Below, piece by piece: positions 1-9,710 of a DNA stretch of 64,000 nucleotides (position 1 is the stretch's first letter; every line of letters begins with the position of its first letter). Location of the stretch: NCBI GenBank assembly GCA_035602605.1, contig DATNLZ010000134.1, positions 62,001 through 126,000 on the forward strand. The letters are read 5' to 3'. The stretch comes from DASQHY01 sp035602605 (lineage in GTDB: Bacteria; Acidobacteriota; Terriglobia; Acidiferrales; UBA7541). The notes under the pieces are model-generated. The model was not told the DNA's origin. It worked only from the letters and a program-made list of their open reading frames with translations, and searched no databases. The position numbers were made by a program, and so were the translations under genes.

Positions 1-1
1 C

Positions 2-676
2 CTGGATGGAACGCTGGTGGACAGCGTTTATTATCACGTTCTTGCCTGGCATGAGGCGCTCGATTCGGGCGGGATCGAGCTGGCTCTCTGGCGCATTCAC
101 CGAAGCGTGGGCATGAGCGGCGGGCTATTTGTCAGCGCGCTGCTGCGCGAGATCGGACTCGAGTTGAGTCCGGAGAGAGTTACCAGGCTGCATCAAGCGC
201 ATGACGATGTGTACGCGCGGCTGGCCCCGCGAGTTCGGGTCTTGCCCGGCGCAAAAGAGCTGCTCTCGTATCTTACCAGTGTCGGCGTGAGGTGGGCCAT
301 CGCCACGAGCGGGATGCGCCAAAGCGCCCAGCCGGTTCTGAATTTTCTGGAAATTTCGCAGCACGTGCCGGTGATCACGCGCGACCAAGTGCACCGTGCC
401 AAGCCCGATCCCGATCTTTTTCTCGCAGCTGCCGAGCGACTCGACGTGCCCATCCTGGAGTCAGTTGTCGTCGGTGACAGCATCTGGGATCTTCTGGCGG
501 CCCGTAGAGCTCGCGCCCTTGGCGTGGGACTGCTTTCCGGAGGCTTCGGCCAAAGTGAACTCGAACGCGCGGGAGCGTATCGCGTGTATCAGGACCCCGC
601 CGACTTGCTGCGGCATCTCGACGAGGTAGGAGTGCGAACCGCGAGTACGCCCACCGGCGGATCACTCGAGCCATGA
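2..676 (+). CDS. HAD-superfamily phosphatase (5' end outside window)
   Basis: This is a haloacid-dehalogenase-type hydrolase, probably a phosphoglycolate phosphatase- or beta-phosphoglucomutase-like enzyme acting on a small phosphorylated metabolite in the cytoplasm. The reading frame is open to the left edge. Its first codons encode LDGTLVDS, the end of HAD motif I (DxDGTLxDS), so the nucleophile Asp lies just outside the window. Motif II is seen as ATSG, motif III as the Lys in AKPDPDLF, and motif IV as VVGDSIWD, with a helical cap between motifs I and II. All core motifs are consistent with an active enzyme, but the substrate cannot be read from the sequence. The GTG at 17 is inside motif I and is not the start. 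Confidence 0.85.
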   Translation: MDGTLVDSVYYHVLAWHEALDSGGIELALWRIHRSVGMSGGLFVSALLREIGLELSPERVTRLHQAHDDVYARLAPRVRVLPGAKELLSYLTSVGVRWAIATSGMRQSAQPVLNFLEISQHVPVITRDQVHRAKPDPDLFLAAAERLDVPILESVVVGDSIWDLLAARRARALGVGLLSGGFGQSELERAGAYRVYQDPADLLRHLDEVGVRTASTPTGGSLEP

Positions 677-762
677 AACCGCCGGCGCGCCATCTGGCGA
701 GCGCCACCGAGCGGCGACCACCAACGTCGTGACAAACGCCGGCCTGCCCAGCGAAACTCCAG

Positions 763-768
763 TATAAT
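763..768 (+). promoter_or_regulatory. Candidate -10 element for the glycosyltransferase gene
   Basis: A perfect TATAAT lies about 95 bases before the TTG start at 863, in the 186-base gap after the HAD gene. No convincing -35 hexamer is found 16-18 bases upstream, so this is a candidate only. Nothing else is visible in the gap. Confidence 0.3.
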
Positions 769-862
769 GACCTTCGACAAATGTGTCGTAGATCGAGAGA
801 GCTGCGGGACCTATCTCGCCGGCGGACCTGAATCATAGAGTGGCACAAGGAAGGTCAGCAAA

Positions 863-2524
863 TTGATCGGAGCATTACCACTCGGTAGCCTTGGGTACGG
901 GCACATGTATGTTGCGTCGGTTCTTTATCTGGCGCAAAGCCCGATCGTGAAGTATTGGAAGAGGCTGACGGACCCAACATTTCGGAATCTTTACCATGTG
1001 AATACGTTTGACGTATTGATGTTGATCCCGTATTTCCTGGTGCTCATTGTGCTGGCGATGTACGGCCTGCACCGGTATTGGCTGGTCTATACATTTTTCA
1101 AGCATCGCGACAATGTTCCTGGACCGCCGCCTAAGATCGGCAATTGGCCAAAGGTCACCGTACAACTGCCCATTTTCAACGAGCGTTACGTCATCGAGCG
1201 GCTCGTGGATGCCGTTTCGCGTTTCGATTACCCTCGCGAATTGTTGGATGTGCAAATCCTTGATGATTCCACCGATGAAACGCAGCAGGTAGCGCGGGAT
1301 TGCGCGGAGCGATACCACTCGCTGGGTCTGAATATTTCGTATCATCATCGCGATAACCGCGAAGGATACAAGGCTGGGGCGCTGGCCGCTGGGATTACGT
1401 CGGCGCACGGTCAGTTCGTGGCCATCTTCGATGCCGATTTTCTCCCCGGACCGGATTTCCTTCGCGCCACCATCCCCTACTTCCAGTATCCCGGCGTGGG
1501 CATGGTGCAGACCCGATGGACCTATGTGAATCGCGACTATTCCTTGCTCACGCAGGTTGAAACCATTCTGCTCGATGGACATTTTGTGATCGAGCACGGG
1601 GCCCGCTCGCGCAGCAACAACTTTTTCAACTTCAATGGCACCGCCGGCGTTTGGCGCCGCACGGCCATCGACGATGCGGGGGGCTGGCAGCACGACACGC
1701 TCACCGAGGATACCGATCTCTCCTACCGCGCCCAGTTGCGGGGCTGGCGCTTTCTCTATCTCCCACACATTGAATGCGCTTCGGAGCTGCCCGTGGAAGT
1801 CAATGCATTCAAGGCTCAGCAAGCGCGCTGGGCCAAGGGTTTGATGCAGACGGCCAAGAAAGTTTTGCCGGAGGTCATGCGCTCAAATGCAGCGCTACAC
1901 ATAAAAATCGAAGCCTTTTTCCACCTCACCGCGAACATCAGCTACCCATTGATGATCATGCTCTCGACCCTGCTGCTGCCGGCGATGATTGTACGGTTTT
2001 ACCAGACCTCATTTCAGATGCTGGTTATTGACCTTCCGCTGTTTCTGGCTTCGACATGCTCGATTTCGAGTTTCTATCTGGTGGCCCAGCGCGAAATACG
2101 CCCTAAGACTTGGTGGCGCTCCGTGATTTATTTGCCGTTTGTGATGGCCATGGGTATCGGACTTTCGGTACGAAACGCCAAAGCGGTTTTGGAAGCCGTC
2201 TTGGGAGTGAAATCAGAATTTGCGCGGACGCCGAAATACCGAATCGAGGACAGCAACGATTCGTGGGTTAAAAAAAGCTACCGCAATCCCGCCGGATGGA
2301 TGCCCTTTGCTGAAATCGGCCTGGGTATTTATTTTGCGCTGACGGTCATTTACGCCATCCGCAACGAGAATTATGCTACCGCTCCTTTCCTGCTGCTTTT
2401 TGTTTGGGGTTATCTGTACACCGGCTTTATGTCGCTGGCGCAAACTTACCTCGAGCGCATGCGCTTCGGCATCCGGCCCGCCGGAGAGGTTCGGCCGGCT
2501 TCCACTGGCGCGCCGGGATTCTAA
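863..2524 (+). CDS. Processive family-2 glycosyltransferase, membrane-bound
   Basis: This is an inner-membrane glycosyltransferase of the cellulose synthase/mannan synthase-like type, expected to polymerise a beta-linked polysaccharide from a nucleotide sugar and pass it through the membrane. It has 553 residues. A transmembrane helix lies near residues 52-70, and a cytosolic GT-A domain spans about 95-330. The motifs LDDSTDET (~133), FDADF (~188), EDTDLSY (~282) and QQARWAKG (~318, the Q(Q/R)xRW acceptor motif) are all present. Several further helices follow to about 530. The TTG start at 863 follows AAGGAAGG; an in-frame ATG at 905 is an alternative. No PilZ domain, BcsB or cellulase is adjacent, so the product is unknown. 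Confidence 0.88.
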   Translation: MIGALPLGSLGYGHMYVASVLYLAQSPIVKYWKRLTDPTFRNLYHVNTFDVLMLIPYFLVLIVLAMYGLHRYWLVYTFFKHRDNVPGPPPKIGNWPKVTVQLPIFNERYVIERLVDAVSRFDYPRELLDVQILDDSTDETQQVARDCAERYHSLGLNISYHHRDNREGYKAGALAAGITSAHGQFVAIFDADFLPGPDFLRATIPYFQYPGVGMVQTRWTYVNRDYSLLTQVETILLDGHFVIEHGARSRSNNFFNFNGTAGVWRRTAIDDAGGWQHDTLTEDTDLSYRAQLRGWRFLYLPHIECASELPVEVNAFKAQQARWAKGLMQTAKKVLPEVMRSNAALHIKIEAFFHLTANISYPLMIMLSTLLLPAMIVRFYQTSFQMLVIDLPLFLASTCSISSFYLVAQREIRPKTWWRSVIYLPFVMAMGIGLSVRNAKAVLEAVLGVKSEFARTPKYRIEDSNDSWVKKSYRNPAGWMPFAEIGLGIYFALTVIYAIRNENYATAPFLLLFVWGYLYTGFMSLAQTYLERMRFGIRPAGEVRPASTGAPGF

Positions 2525-2684
2525 CCTCGCGGTGATTCGGTTGTTTAGTCTTTGGTGTTCGACCGAGTTCCGCCGCAGCCCGCACTCGACGAAATATAAT
2601 TTCCACTGGTGGTGGTTGCTCGCTAAAATCAGTGCGCCCCCATGCCCCTGTGGCGCGAGTGAATTGCCGGAGTGAGGTGTACCC

Positions 2685-4103
2685 ATGAGTGGTCGTACGC
2701 AAGCGGTGCGTTCGTTGGCATTTTTATTCCCGCTGGCGATCGCCGGGATGGTCTTCAGTTGCGCGGCGGATCTCGCGCGCGCGCAACAACGCCGCGAGCG
2801 CGAGCCTTGGAGCGTGTATGCGGAGCGCCGCGCTAAACTTCTTGCGCAGGCGGACGGGCCAATTGTTCTGTTCGGTTATACCGGGATGGAAGAAGAGGCG
2901 CAGACCTACCTTTTTTCCCAGGAAGAAAACTTTTATTACCTTACCGGGTATAACGATGAAGGTGCGGGACTGTTGCTCGTGCCGGAAAGCAAAAATCACA
3001 CGGCCGGTCAAATCGAAGGGAATGCACCGCGCGAGATTCTCTTCCTGCCTCCGCGCAATCCCCGAAAAGAGCGATGGGTAGGCCCGCGTCCCGGCCCCGA
3101 CGATCCAGACATCTCGCAGAAGACGGGGTTCGCCGTAGTGAAACCATTTCCGCAAATGCGCGCCAGCCTCGAGAAATTAGCTCGCGCGTACGACAATTTC
3201 TACACCATCCTGCCTTATGAAAAGGAATTGGGCGGTTATCCTCACGAAAAAGAGTGGACCCAATATGTGCAGCAATCGGTGCCGCAAGCCAAGCTCAATG
3301 ACCTGCGCGCGAAGATTGGCGCGCTACGGCAAATTAAATCGCCGGGCGAAATTGCCTTCTTGACCAAGGCCATCAACGCCTCCGATGACGCGCACCTCGC
3401 GGCGATGAAACGAATGCGACCCGGGCTCTACGAATATCAAGTAGCTGCAACAATGCTTTACACGTTCTCGGACCAAGGCTGCGAGGCTCCCGCCTACGCG
3501 CCCATCGTTGGCGCTGGGTGGAACTCGACGGTTCTGCACTACGATACCCTCAGCAAAAAAATTGCCGATGGCGATATCGTCGTGCTTGACGTGGGGGGGC
3601 AGTTCTCCGGGTACGCGGCCGACATCACGCGCACGCTGCCAGCCAACGGAACATTCACGCCGCGGCAGCGGGAAATCTATGAGATTGTCCTCGGCGCGCA
3701 GAATGCTGCGATTGCCGCGCTTAAACCAGGAATGGGTCTGGGGCGCAAGAGTAAGAATAGCCTCTTCGAAATCGCCTACAACTATATCAATTCACATGGA
3801 AAAGATAAGCAGGGTCGCCCGCTTGGTCCCTACTTCATTCATGGGCTGGGACACCATATCGGCCTGAACGTCCATGATGCCGGGGACCCCGACAGGCCTC
3901 TCGAGCCGGGAATGGTAATCACCATCGAGCCAGGTATCTACATTACCGAGGAAAATTTAGGCGTGCGCATTGAAGATAATTTCTTGATTACCAATACCGG
4001 CTACAAGTTTCTGTCGGAAAATCTCCCGCGCTCGGCTGACGAAATCGAAAAGATCATGAACAAAGCGCAAACCCAGCCTGCCCAGCCTGCCCGCCATGAT
4101 TGA
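2685..4103 (+). CDS. pepP: Exported Xaa-Pro aminopeptidase (peptidase M24B)
   Basis: This metallopeptidase removes an N-terminal residue preceding proline. It has 472 residues: a probable signal peptide (residues 1-34, hydrophobic core LAFLFPLAIAGMVFSC), an aminopeptidase-P N-terminal domain (~40-180) and a pita-bread catalytic domain (~205-450). The five metal ligands are visible: Asp in VVLDVGGQF (~302), Asp in AADITRT (~313), His in GLGHHIGLNVHD (~389), Glu in TIEPGIYI (~414) and Glu in GVRIEDNF (~429). Cytoplasmic PepP normally lacks a signal peptide, so this form is likely periplasmic or a lipoprotein; a Cys lies near the end of the hydrophobic stretch. The gene ends at the -35 box of the efp promoter. 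Confidence 0.92.
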   Translation: MSGRTQAVRSLAFLFPLAIAGMVFSCAADLARAQQRREREPWSVYAERRAKLLAQADGPIVLFGYTGMEEEAQTYLFSQEENFYYLTGYNDEGAGLLLVPESKNHTAGQIEGNAPREILFLPPRNPRKERWVGPRPGPDDPDISQKTGFAVVKPFPQMRASLEKLARAYDNFYTILPYEKELGGYPHEKEWTQYVQQSVPQAKLNDLRAKIGALRQIKSPGEIAFLTKAINASDDAHLAAMKRMRPGLYEYQVAATMLYTFSDQGCEAPAYAPIVGAGWNSTVLHYDTLSKKIADGDIVVLDVGGQFSGYAADITRTLPANGTFTPRQREIYEIVLGAQNAAIAALKPGMGLGRKSKNSLFEIAYNYINSHGKDKQGRPLGPYFIHGLGHHIGLNVHDAGDPDRPLEPGMVITIEPGIYITEENLGVRIEDNFLITNTGYKFLSENLPRSADEIEKIMNKAQTQPAQPARHD

Positions 4104-4129
4104 CCGCATGCGCACGCGAACCGTATACT
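4100..4129 (+). promoter_or_regulatory. Sigma-70-type promoter for efp
   Basis: TTGACC (4100-4105, overlapping the pepP stop codon) and TATACT (4124-4129) are separated by 18 bases. Transcription should begin near 4136, giving an untranslated leader of about 115 bases before efp. Confidence 0.6.
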
Positions 4130-4164
4130 AAGTGCTTGCGCTGCGAGGTTCGTTGCAGCCACCT

Positions 4165-4187
4165 CGGTCACTTCGGTGCAGTGACCG
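4165..4187 (+). promoter_or_regulatory. Leader hairpin upstream of efp
   Basis: CGGTCACT (4165-4172) pairs perfectly with AGTGACCG (4180-4187) around a 7-base loop. The hairpin lies in the predicted efp leader, 64 bases before the start codon, and has no T-tract. It may stabilise the mRNA or be a regulatory element. Its role is unknown. Confidence 0.4.
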
Positions 4188-4251
4188 CGCGATTGCGAAC
4201 GCCGCGGGTTTCCCGCCTGCCGCAAACTTCCGCTAGCATCAGGAGCTACCA

Positions 4252-4812
4252 ATGGTAAAAGCTACACAACTCCGCCCCGGCATGGTTATCCGCCATAACA
4301 ACGAATTGTATACCGTCTTCAGCGTGGATCACCGCACCCCGGGGAATAAGCGCGGCGCTATGCAGACGAAGATGCGCAACCTGCGCAACGGCACCATCAT
4401 CGACTACAAGTTCCGTGCCGAGGAGTTTGTCGAGCGGGCGGTTCTCGATGAAATTGAATTTGAATATTTGTATAGCCAAGACGAAGATTTTCATTTCATG
4501 AACTCGGAAACCTACGAGCAGATCCACCTTCGCCATGACATTTTGGGCGACGCGGTGAATTATCTGATCCCTAACATTCACGTCAAAGTGGAATTCTACG
4601 AAGGCAAGCCGATTGGCGTGGACTTGCCTGACACCATTGACATGACCGTAGTCGAAACCGAGCCGACTTTGCAGAAAGCGACCGCCAGCGCGGTTATGAA
4701 ACCAGCCAAGCTGGAGACCGGGCTGGTGATCAACGTTCCTCCGTTCATCAATAATGGCGATAAGGTGAAAGTCGATACCTCAGAAGCCCGCTACGTGCAG
4801 CGCGCTCAGTAA
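4252..4812 (+). CDS. efp: Elongation factor P
   Basis: EF-P binds between the P and E sites of the ribosome and relieves stalling at polyproline stretches. The 186-residue length is standard, with three beta-barrel domains: KOW-like ~1-64, OB ~65-127 and C-terminal ~128-186. The C-terminus carries the usual basic Tyr-containing strand (VDTSEARYVQRAQ). The tip loop that normally carries a modified Lys or Arg reads TPGNKRG: Asn32 occupies the E. coli Lys34 position and Lys33 follows. Neither EpmA/B nor EarP is encoded in this window. AGGAG lies nine bases before the ATG. Confidence 0.96.
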   Translation: MVKATQLRPGMVIRHNNELYTVFSVDHRTPGNKRGAMQTKMRNLRNGTIIDYKFRAEEFVERAVLDEIEFEYLYSQDEDFHFMNSETYEQIHLRHDILGDAVNYLIPNIHVKVEFYEGKPIGVDLPDTIDMTVVETEPTLQKATASAVMKPAKLETGLVINVPPFINNGDKVKVDTSEARYVQRAQ

Positions 4813-4910
4813 ACTGCTGGTCCTTTCTGATTCTGCGTCACAGCAAACGCTCGCTACCGTCGTACTCCTATCGATGACCGCCTCCGCCGACCTGCATGTA
4901 ATCACCCATG

Positions 4911-4938
4911 AACGCGCGCTCCAAGGTCATGAGCGCGT
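4911..4938 (+). terminator. Possible Rho-independent terminator after efp
   Basis: GAACGCG(CG)CTC and GAGCGCGTT form an imperfect GC-rich stem with a two-base bulge, followed by TTTTAT. It lies about 100 bases after the efp stop in a 271-base gap before the convergent purB gene. The short reading frame across 4874-5062 shows no protein-like features. Confidence 0.4.
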
Positions 4939-5083
4939 TTTATGTGCATCAAAGAAGCTTCTTCAAGTGGGATGCGAGACGATCGGGGTGTTAAAACCCG
5001 ATAGCCTTTTTTCGAAGGGTTCCCTCACGGTCATAGAAAGGCCTGCGTGCGGTCATCGGTGACGACCGCCCGTGGATAACCAC

Positions 5084-6388
<1,305 letters not shown>

Positions 6389-6611
6389 CGCTAGCTCCTC
6401 CCACCGTAGTCACAGGTCCATGCCGGTCGGTCGCTATGGTATCAGCGGATTCAACTCTCGGACTCTGGCGGAATCCGAAACGGCGTGGAAATTCCCTTTC
6501 CGATGATACCGTAGTTTCTGCCGTTGACGCGGTCCGTCGGATACTGACGGTCTCACAATAACCTTGGAAATACGTTTGCCTACCTAACCGCAGCTCGGTA
6601 GTTGCGGTCTA

Positions 6612-7316
6612 ATGATTCGGATGAGCGAGAGCACCCAGAGCGGCGCCGGCGCTGCCGATGCCCGGTCCGATCGCGGGGCCGACAGAGGTAACGTCGAGCG
6701 GGTGCTCGCCGGCGATCAGGATGCATTTGGTCTTCTCGTCGAGCGGCACAGCCGCACCCTGTTTCGCCTGGCCTATCGCATGACCGGAAACGAACAAGAC
6801 GCTGAGGAAGTGGTGCAGGACGCCTTCCTGCGCGCTTATCGCAAGATGGACCGGTTTGAATCGCGCGCTCATTTTGGCACTTGGCTGTACCGTATTGCGG
6901 TCAATTGCGCTCTTGACCGCATGCGCAAACGCCGCACCGAAGACGCCCATCGCGAGCTTCCTTCGGCACGCGCTGATGACCACACTGCGTCTGCGAATCG
7001 GCTCGATTCCCACGCCGCGGATTCGCCCGCACCGGACCGCCTGGTCTTAAGCGCGGAAATCGGCGCACGAGTCACTCTGGCGCTGCAAACACTGAGTCCC
7101 GCTGAAAGAGTCGCGTTTGTGATGCGCCACTGGGAAGGCCGCGGGATCGACGAGATCAGCCAAGTGCTTGCGTTGCGCGCTAGCGCTACGAAAAACACGG
7201 TGTTTCGAGCGGTTCAAAAACTTCGCCGCGCACTCGAACCGCTTATCACACGCGATTTGATGGATTCATCACCAACAGCTCGCGCCATGGGAGCGACACC
7301 TGGTTCAGAGACATAA
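6612..7316 (+). CDS. ECF-family RNA polymerase sigma factor
   Basis: This is an extracytoplasmic-function sigma factor that directs RNA polymerase to stress- or envelope-response promoters. Region 2 spans about residues 36-106 (AFGLLVERHSRTLFRLAYR, then DAEEVVQDAFLRAYRKMDRF) and region 4 about 153-208 (LSPAERVAFVMRHWEGRGI then the helix-turn-helix). A 45-residue polar linker and a Gly/Asp/Arg-rich N-terminal tail of 27 residues flank them. The next gene encodes a zinc-binding membrane anti-sigma factor, so activity is probably held in check by membrane sequestration. ATG at 6612 or 6621 could be the start. The 223 bases before it form the divergent spacer with purB. Confidence 0.93.
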   Translation: MIRMSESTQSGAGAADARSDRGADRGNVERVLAGDQDAFGLLVERHSRTLFRLAYRMTGNEQDAEEVVQDAFLRAYRKMDRFESRAHFGTWLYRIAVNCALDRMRKRRTEDAHRELPSARADDHTASANRLDSHAADSPAPDRLVLSAEIGARVTLALQTLSPAERVAFVMRHWEGRGIDEISQVLALRASATKNTVFRAVQKLRRALEPLITRDLMDSSPTARAMGATPGSET

Positions 7317-7353
7317 AACCGGGTGGCCCGGAAACACAAAAGAGGTCGGAACT

Positions 7354-8166
7354 ATGAAAGAGATTGAAAAAAAGAAACACCTGAATGAAGAACAAATGAT
7401 TGCTTACCGGTTCGGCGAAGAAAAAGATCGCAGTGGGATGCAAGCTCATTTGGCGGACTGCCCCGAATGCAGCGCGCAGTTTGCCGCTCTCGAGCGTGTT
7501 CTGTCCTTGCTCGATACCCCTTCGGTTCCCCAACGCGATGAGCATTACGGGCAACGTGTCTGGCGGCAGATTGCGCCTCGCCTCCCGCAACGCCGTGCTT
7601 CCACTTGGCAGTTCTGGTCAGCGCGGGCATTTCCGCACAGCTGGGCGATCGCCGGAGCCATGGCTGTCCTGGTGATTGCCGCCTACGTTGCTGGAAGGCT
7701 GACCCCTCCGCATCGTGGACATTCCACACCTGGACCGAAACAAGTTCGCGAGCGCATTCTCATTGTTGCCGTAGGCGATCACCTGGACCGCTCAGAAATG
7801 GTTCTCGTCGAGCTTTCGAATGCCGTTCCAAACCCCTCGAATGGACAGTCGGTTGACATTTCCTCCGAGCAGCGGCGCGCGGAAGATCTTCTCGATGACA
7901 ACCGCTTGTACCGGCAAACAGCTTTGGAAAGTGGTGATGCAACGCTCGCCAGCGTCCTCGAAGAACTGGAACGCGTCCTCCTCGACGTCGCACATAGCCC
8001 GGACAGGCCGACGCCCGCGCAGTTCAAAAAGATTCGCCAACGCATCGAGTCTCAGGGAATTCTCTTCAAAGTGCGGGTGACCGGCTCGGAGATGCGCCAA
8101 CGCGAAAAGTCCGCAATTCAGGCGCCGCAAGAGAACCCGAAGGTTAGGAAAGGGAATCACACATGA
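7354..8166 (+). CDS. Membrane anti-sigma factor with zinc-binding (ZAS-like) domain
   Basis: The protein probably binds the ECF sigma factor encoded just upstream and releases it on an envelope signal. The N-terminal cytoplasmic part has HLADCPEC (His32, Cys36, Cys39), the Hx3Cx2C signature of zinc-binding anti-sigma domains. One transmembrane helix follows at about 98-114 (AIAGAMAVLVIAAYVAG). Residues 120-270 would be periplasmic and are helical and charged, with no recognised sensor domain. The gene lies 37 bases after the sigma gene, and its stop codon overlaps the next start in ATGA, so the three genes are probably translated from one mRNA. Confidence 0.85.
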   Translation: MKEIEKKKHLNEEQMIAYRFGEEKDRSGMQAHLADCPECSAQFAALERVLSLLDTPSVPQRDEHYGQRVWRQIAPRLPQRRASTWQFWSARAFPHSWAIAGAMAVLVIAAYVAGRLTPPHRGHSTPGPKQVRERILIVAVGDHLDRSEMVLVELSNAVPNPSNGQSVDISSEQRRAEDLLDDNRLYRQTALESGDATLASVLEELERVLLDVAHSPDRPTPAQFKKIRQRIESQGILFKVRVTGSEMRQREKSAIQAPQENPKVRKGNHT

Positions 8167-9686
8167 TCGCTTATCGAAAACACTTTTGGACCATCCCTGC
8201 ACGGTTGTGCCCGGCAGCAACCTTGCTCTGTTTGATTACGCTTGGCCCCGCAGGAGCTGCAATGGCCGCGAACCTAGCAGTGTCTGAAGACGCGCCCCAC
8301 GATAACGAACCAGGGCCACTGCGTTCGGCCATAGGTGCGGCAGTGGAATCGTCAGTACGTTCGACCATCACGTCGCGGGCGCGTTCGTCTGGGGAGTCGG
8401 CTGCGCATACAGCCCTGGATGCAGCGGTGCGTTCTTCGGTAGGTTTGGCAGTGGGTTTTGCGGTAGGTTCAGCGGTGGCCTCGGCGGCGGGTTCGGCCGT
8501 ACTTTTGGACGAACCAGAGCGCCGCGCCAGTGAACAGGAAAAGCGCGACCGCGAGGTGGAACGAAACGGCCGCCGGCAGGAGCTTTACCAAGAAGGGCAA
8601 GAAGCTCTCGATGAAGGCCGCTACGAAGAGGCTACCGCCAAGTACGAGCAGTTGGCTAGGCTGAATGGCCCACAAACCGACGCGTCGCTGTACTGGAAGG
8701 CTTGGTCAGAGAACAAACTCGGACGCCGCGATGCCGCCCTTGCCTCCCTCACCGATCTTTACCAGCGGTTTCCGCAAAGCCGCTGGGTAAAAGATGCCAA
8801 GGCGCTCGAGGTTGAGGTACGCCAGTCCTCCGGCAAACCGGTATCCCCAGAAAACCTCAACAATGACGACCTTAAGCTCCTTGCCATTCAAGGCTTGATG
8901 ACGAGCGATCAGGAACGCGCCTTACCCCTGTTGGAAAAAGTTTTGATGGGCAGCAGCTCGCCGAGTGAAAAGAGAAAAGCACTGTTCGTTCTCGCTCAAA
9001 GCGGCTCGCCAAAAGCCCGCGAAATTCTCGGCCGCATGGCTCGCGGGCAGGTAAGCCCGGATCTGCAGCGCAAGGCTATCGAGTCACTGGGCCTGTTTGG
9101 CGGATCCGCGAGCCGCCAGACGCTGTCCGACATCTACAGTAGTACGAACGATTCCAGCGTGAAGCGCGCCATCCTCCGCTCGTTCATGCTTTCCGGTGAG
9201 CGCGACCGCATTTTTGCCGCTGCCAAAAATGAGCAAAATCCCGAAGTGCGGCGCGAGGCCATCCGTCAACTCGGGCTGATGGGCTCACAATCCGAGCTCC
9301 AACAGCTTTACCAGAGCGAATCTTCGACCGACGCGAAACGTGAGATTCTGCAATCGTTTTTTCTGAGCGGAAACGCTTCGACGCTCATAGAGCTCTCCCG
9401 GTCCGAAAAAGATCCCCAGCTGCGCAAAACTGCGATTCGCAATCTAGGGCTGATGGGTGGCGCGGAGTCGACGCAAGCCCTCGTTTCCATTTACGACAAT
9501 GAGAAAGATCGCACGCTTCGCGAGGAAGTGTTGAACGCTCTGTTTCTGCAGGGAAACGCCAAAGCTCTGGTCGCCATTGCGCGCAAAGAAACCGATCCTG
9601 GGCTGAAAAAGACGGCTGTCTCAAAGCTTTCTTTGATGGGTTCGAAAGATGCCGTGGACTTTCTAATGGAAATTATCAATCAATAG
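8163..9686 (+). CDS. Exported TPR/HEAT-repeat protein
   Basis: This 507-residue protein has a probable signal peptide (residues 1-37, ending AGAAMAA). A low-complexity Ala/Ser/Val/Gly segment (~53-115) with a repeated pattern such as SSVGLAVGFAVGSAVASAAG follows, then a TPR-like segment (~135-205: EALDEGRYEEATAKYEQLARL) and a long run of HEAT/PBS-lyase-type helical repeats (~225-507; recurring VRREAIRQLGLMGS, LRKTAIRNLGLMGG). No catalytic residues are visible, so it is most likely a periplasmic scaffold. Its start overlaps the anti-sigma stop by four bases, so it is probably co-regulated and may take part in signalling to the anti-sigma factor. That role is inference. Confidence 0.75.
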   Translation: MIAYRKHFWTIPARLCPAATLLCLITLGPAGAAMAANLAVSEDAPHDNEPGPLRSAIGAAVESSVRSTITSRARSSGESAAHTALDAAVRSSVGLAVGFAVGSAVASAAGSAVLLDEPERRASEQEKRDREVERNGRRQELYQEGQEALDEGRYEEATAKYEQLARLNGPQTDASLYWKAWSENKLGRRDAALASLTDLYQRFPQSRWVKDAKALEVEVRQSSGKPVSPENLNNDDLKLLAIQGLMTSDQERALPLLEKVLMGSSSPSEKRKALFVLAQSGSPKAREILGRMARGQVSPDLQRKAIESLGLFGGSASRQTLSDIYSSTNDSSVKRAILRSFMLSGERDRIFAAAKNEQNPEVRREAIRQLGLMGSQSELQQLYQSESSTDAKREILQSFFLSGNASTLIELSRSEKDPQLRKTAIRNLGLMGGAESTQALVSIYDNEKDRTLREEVLNALFLQGNAKALVAIARKETDPGLKKTAVSKLSLMGSKDAVDFLMEIINQ

Positions 9687-9710
9687 AAACTAGAAACAAT
9701 GTGGTGAGCC

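Noticed and set aside
4874..5062. 62-residue open frame after efp
   Set aside because: It contains the terminator-like hairpin and no recognisable or protein-like pattern.
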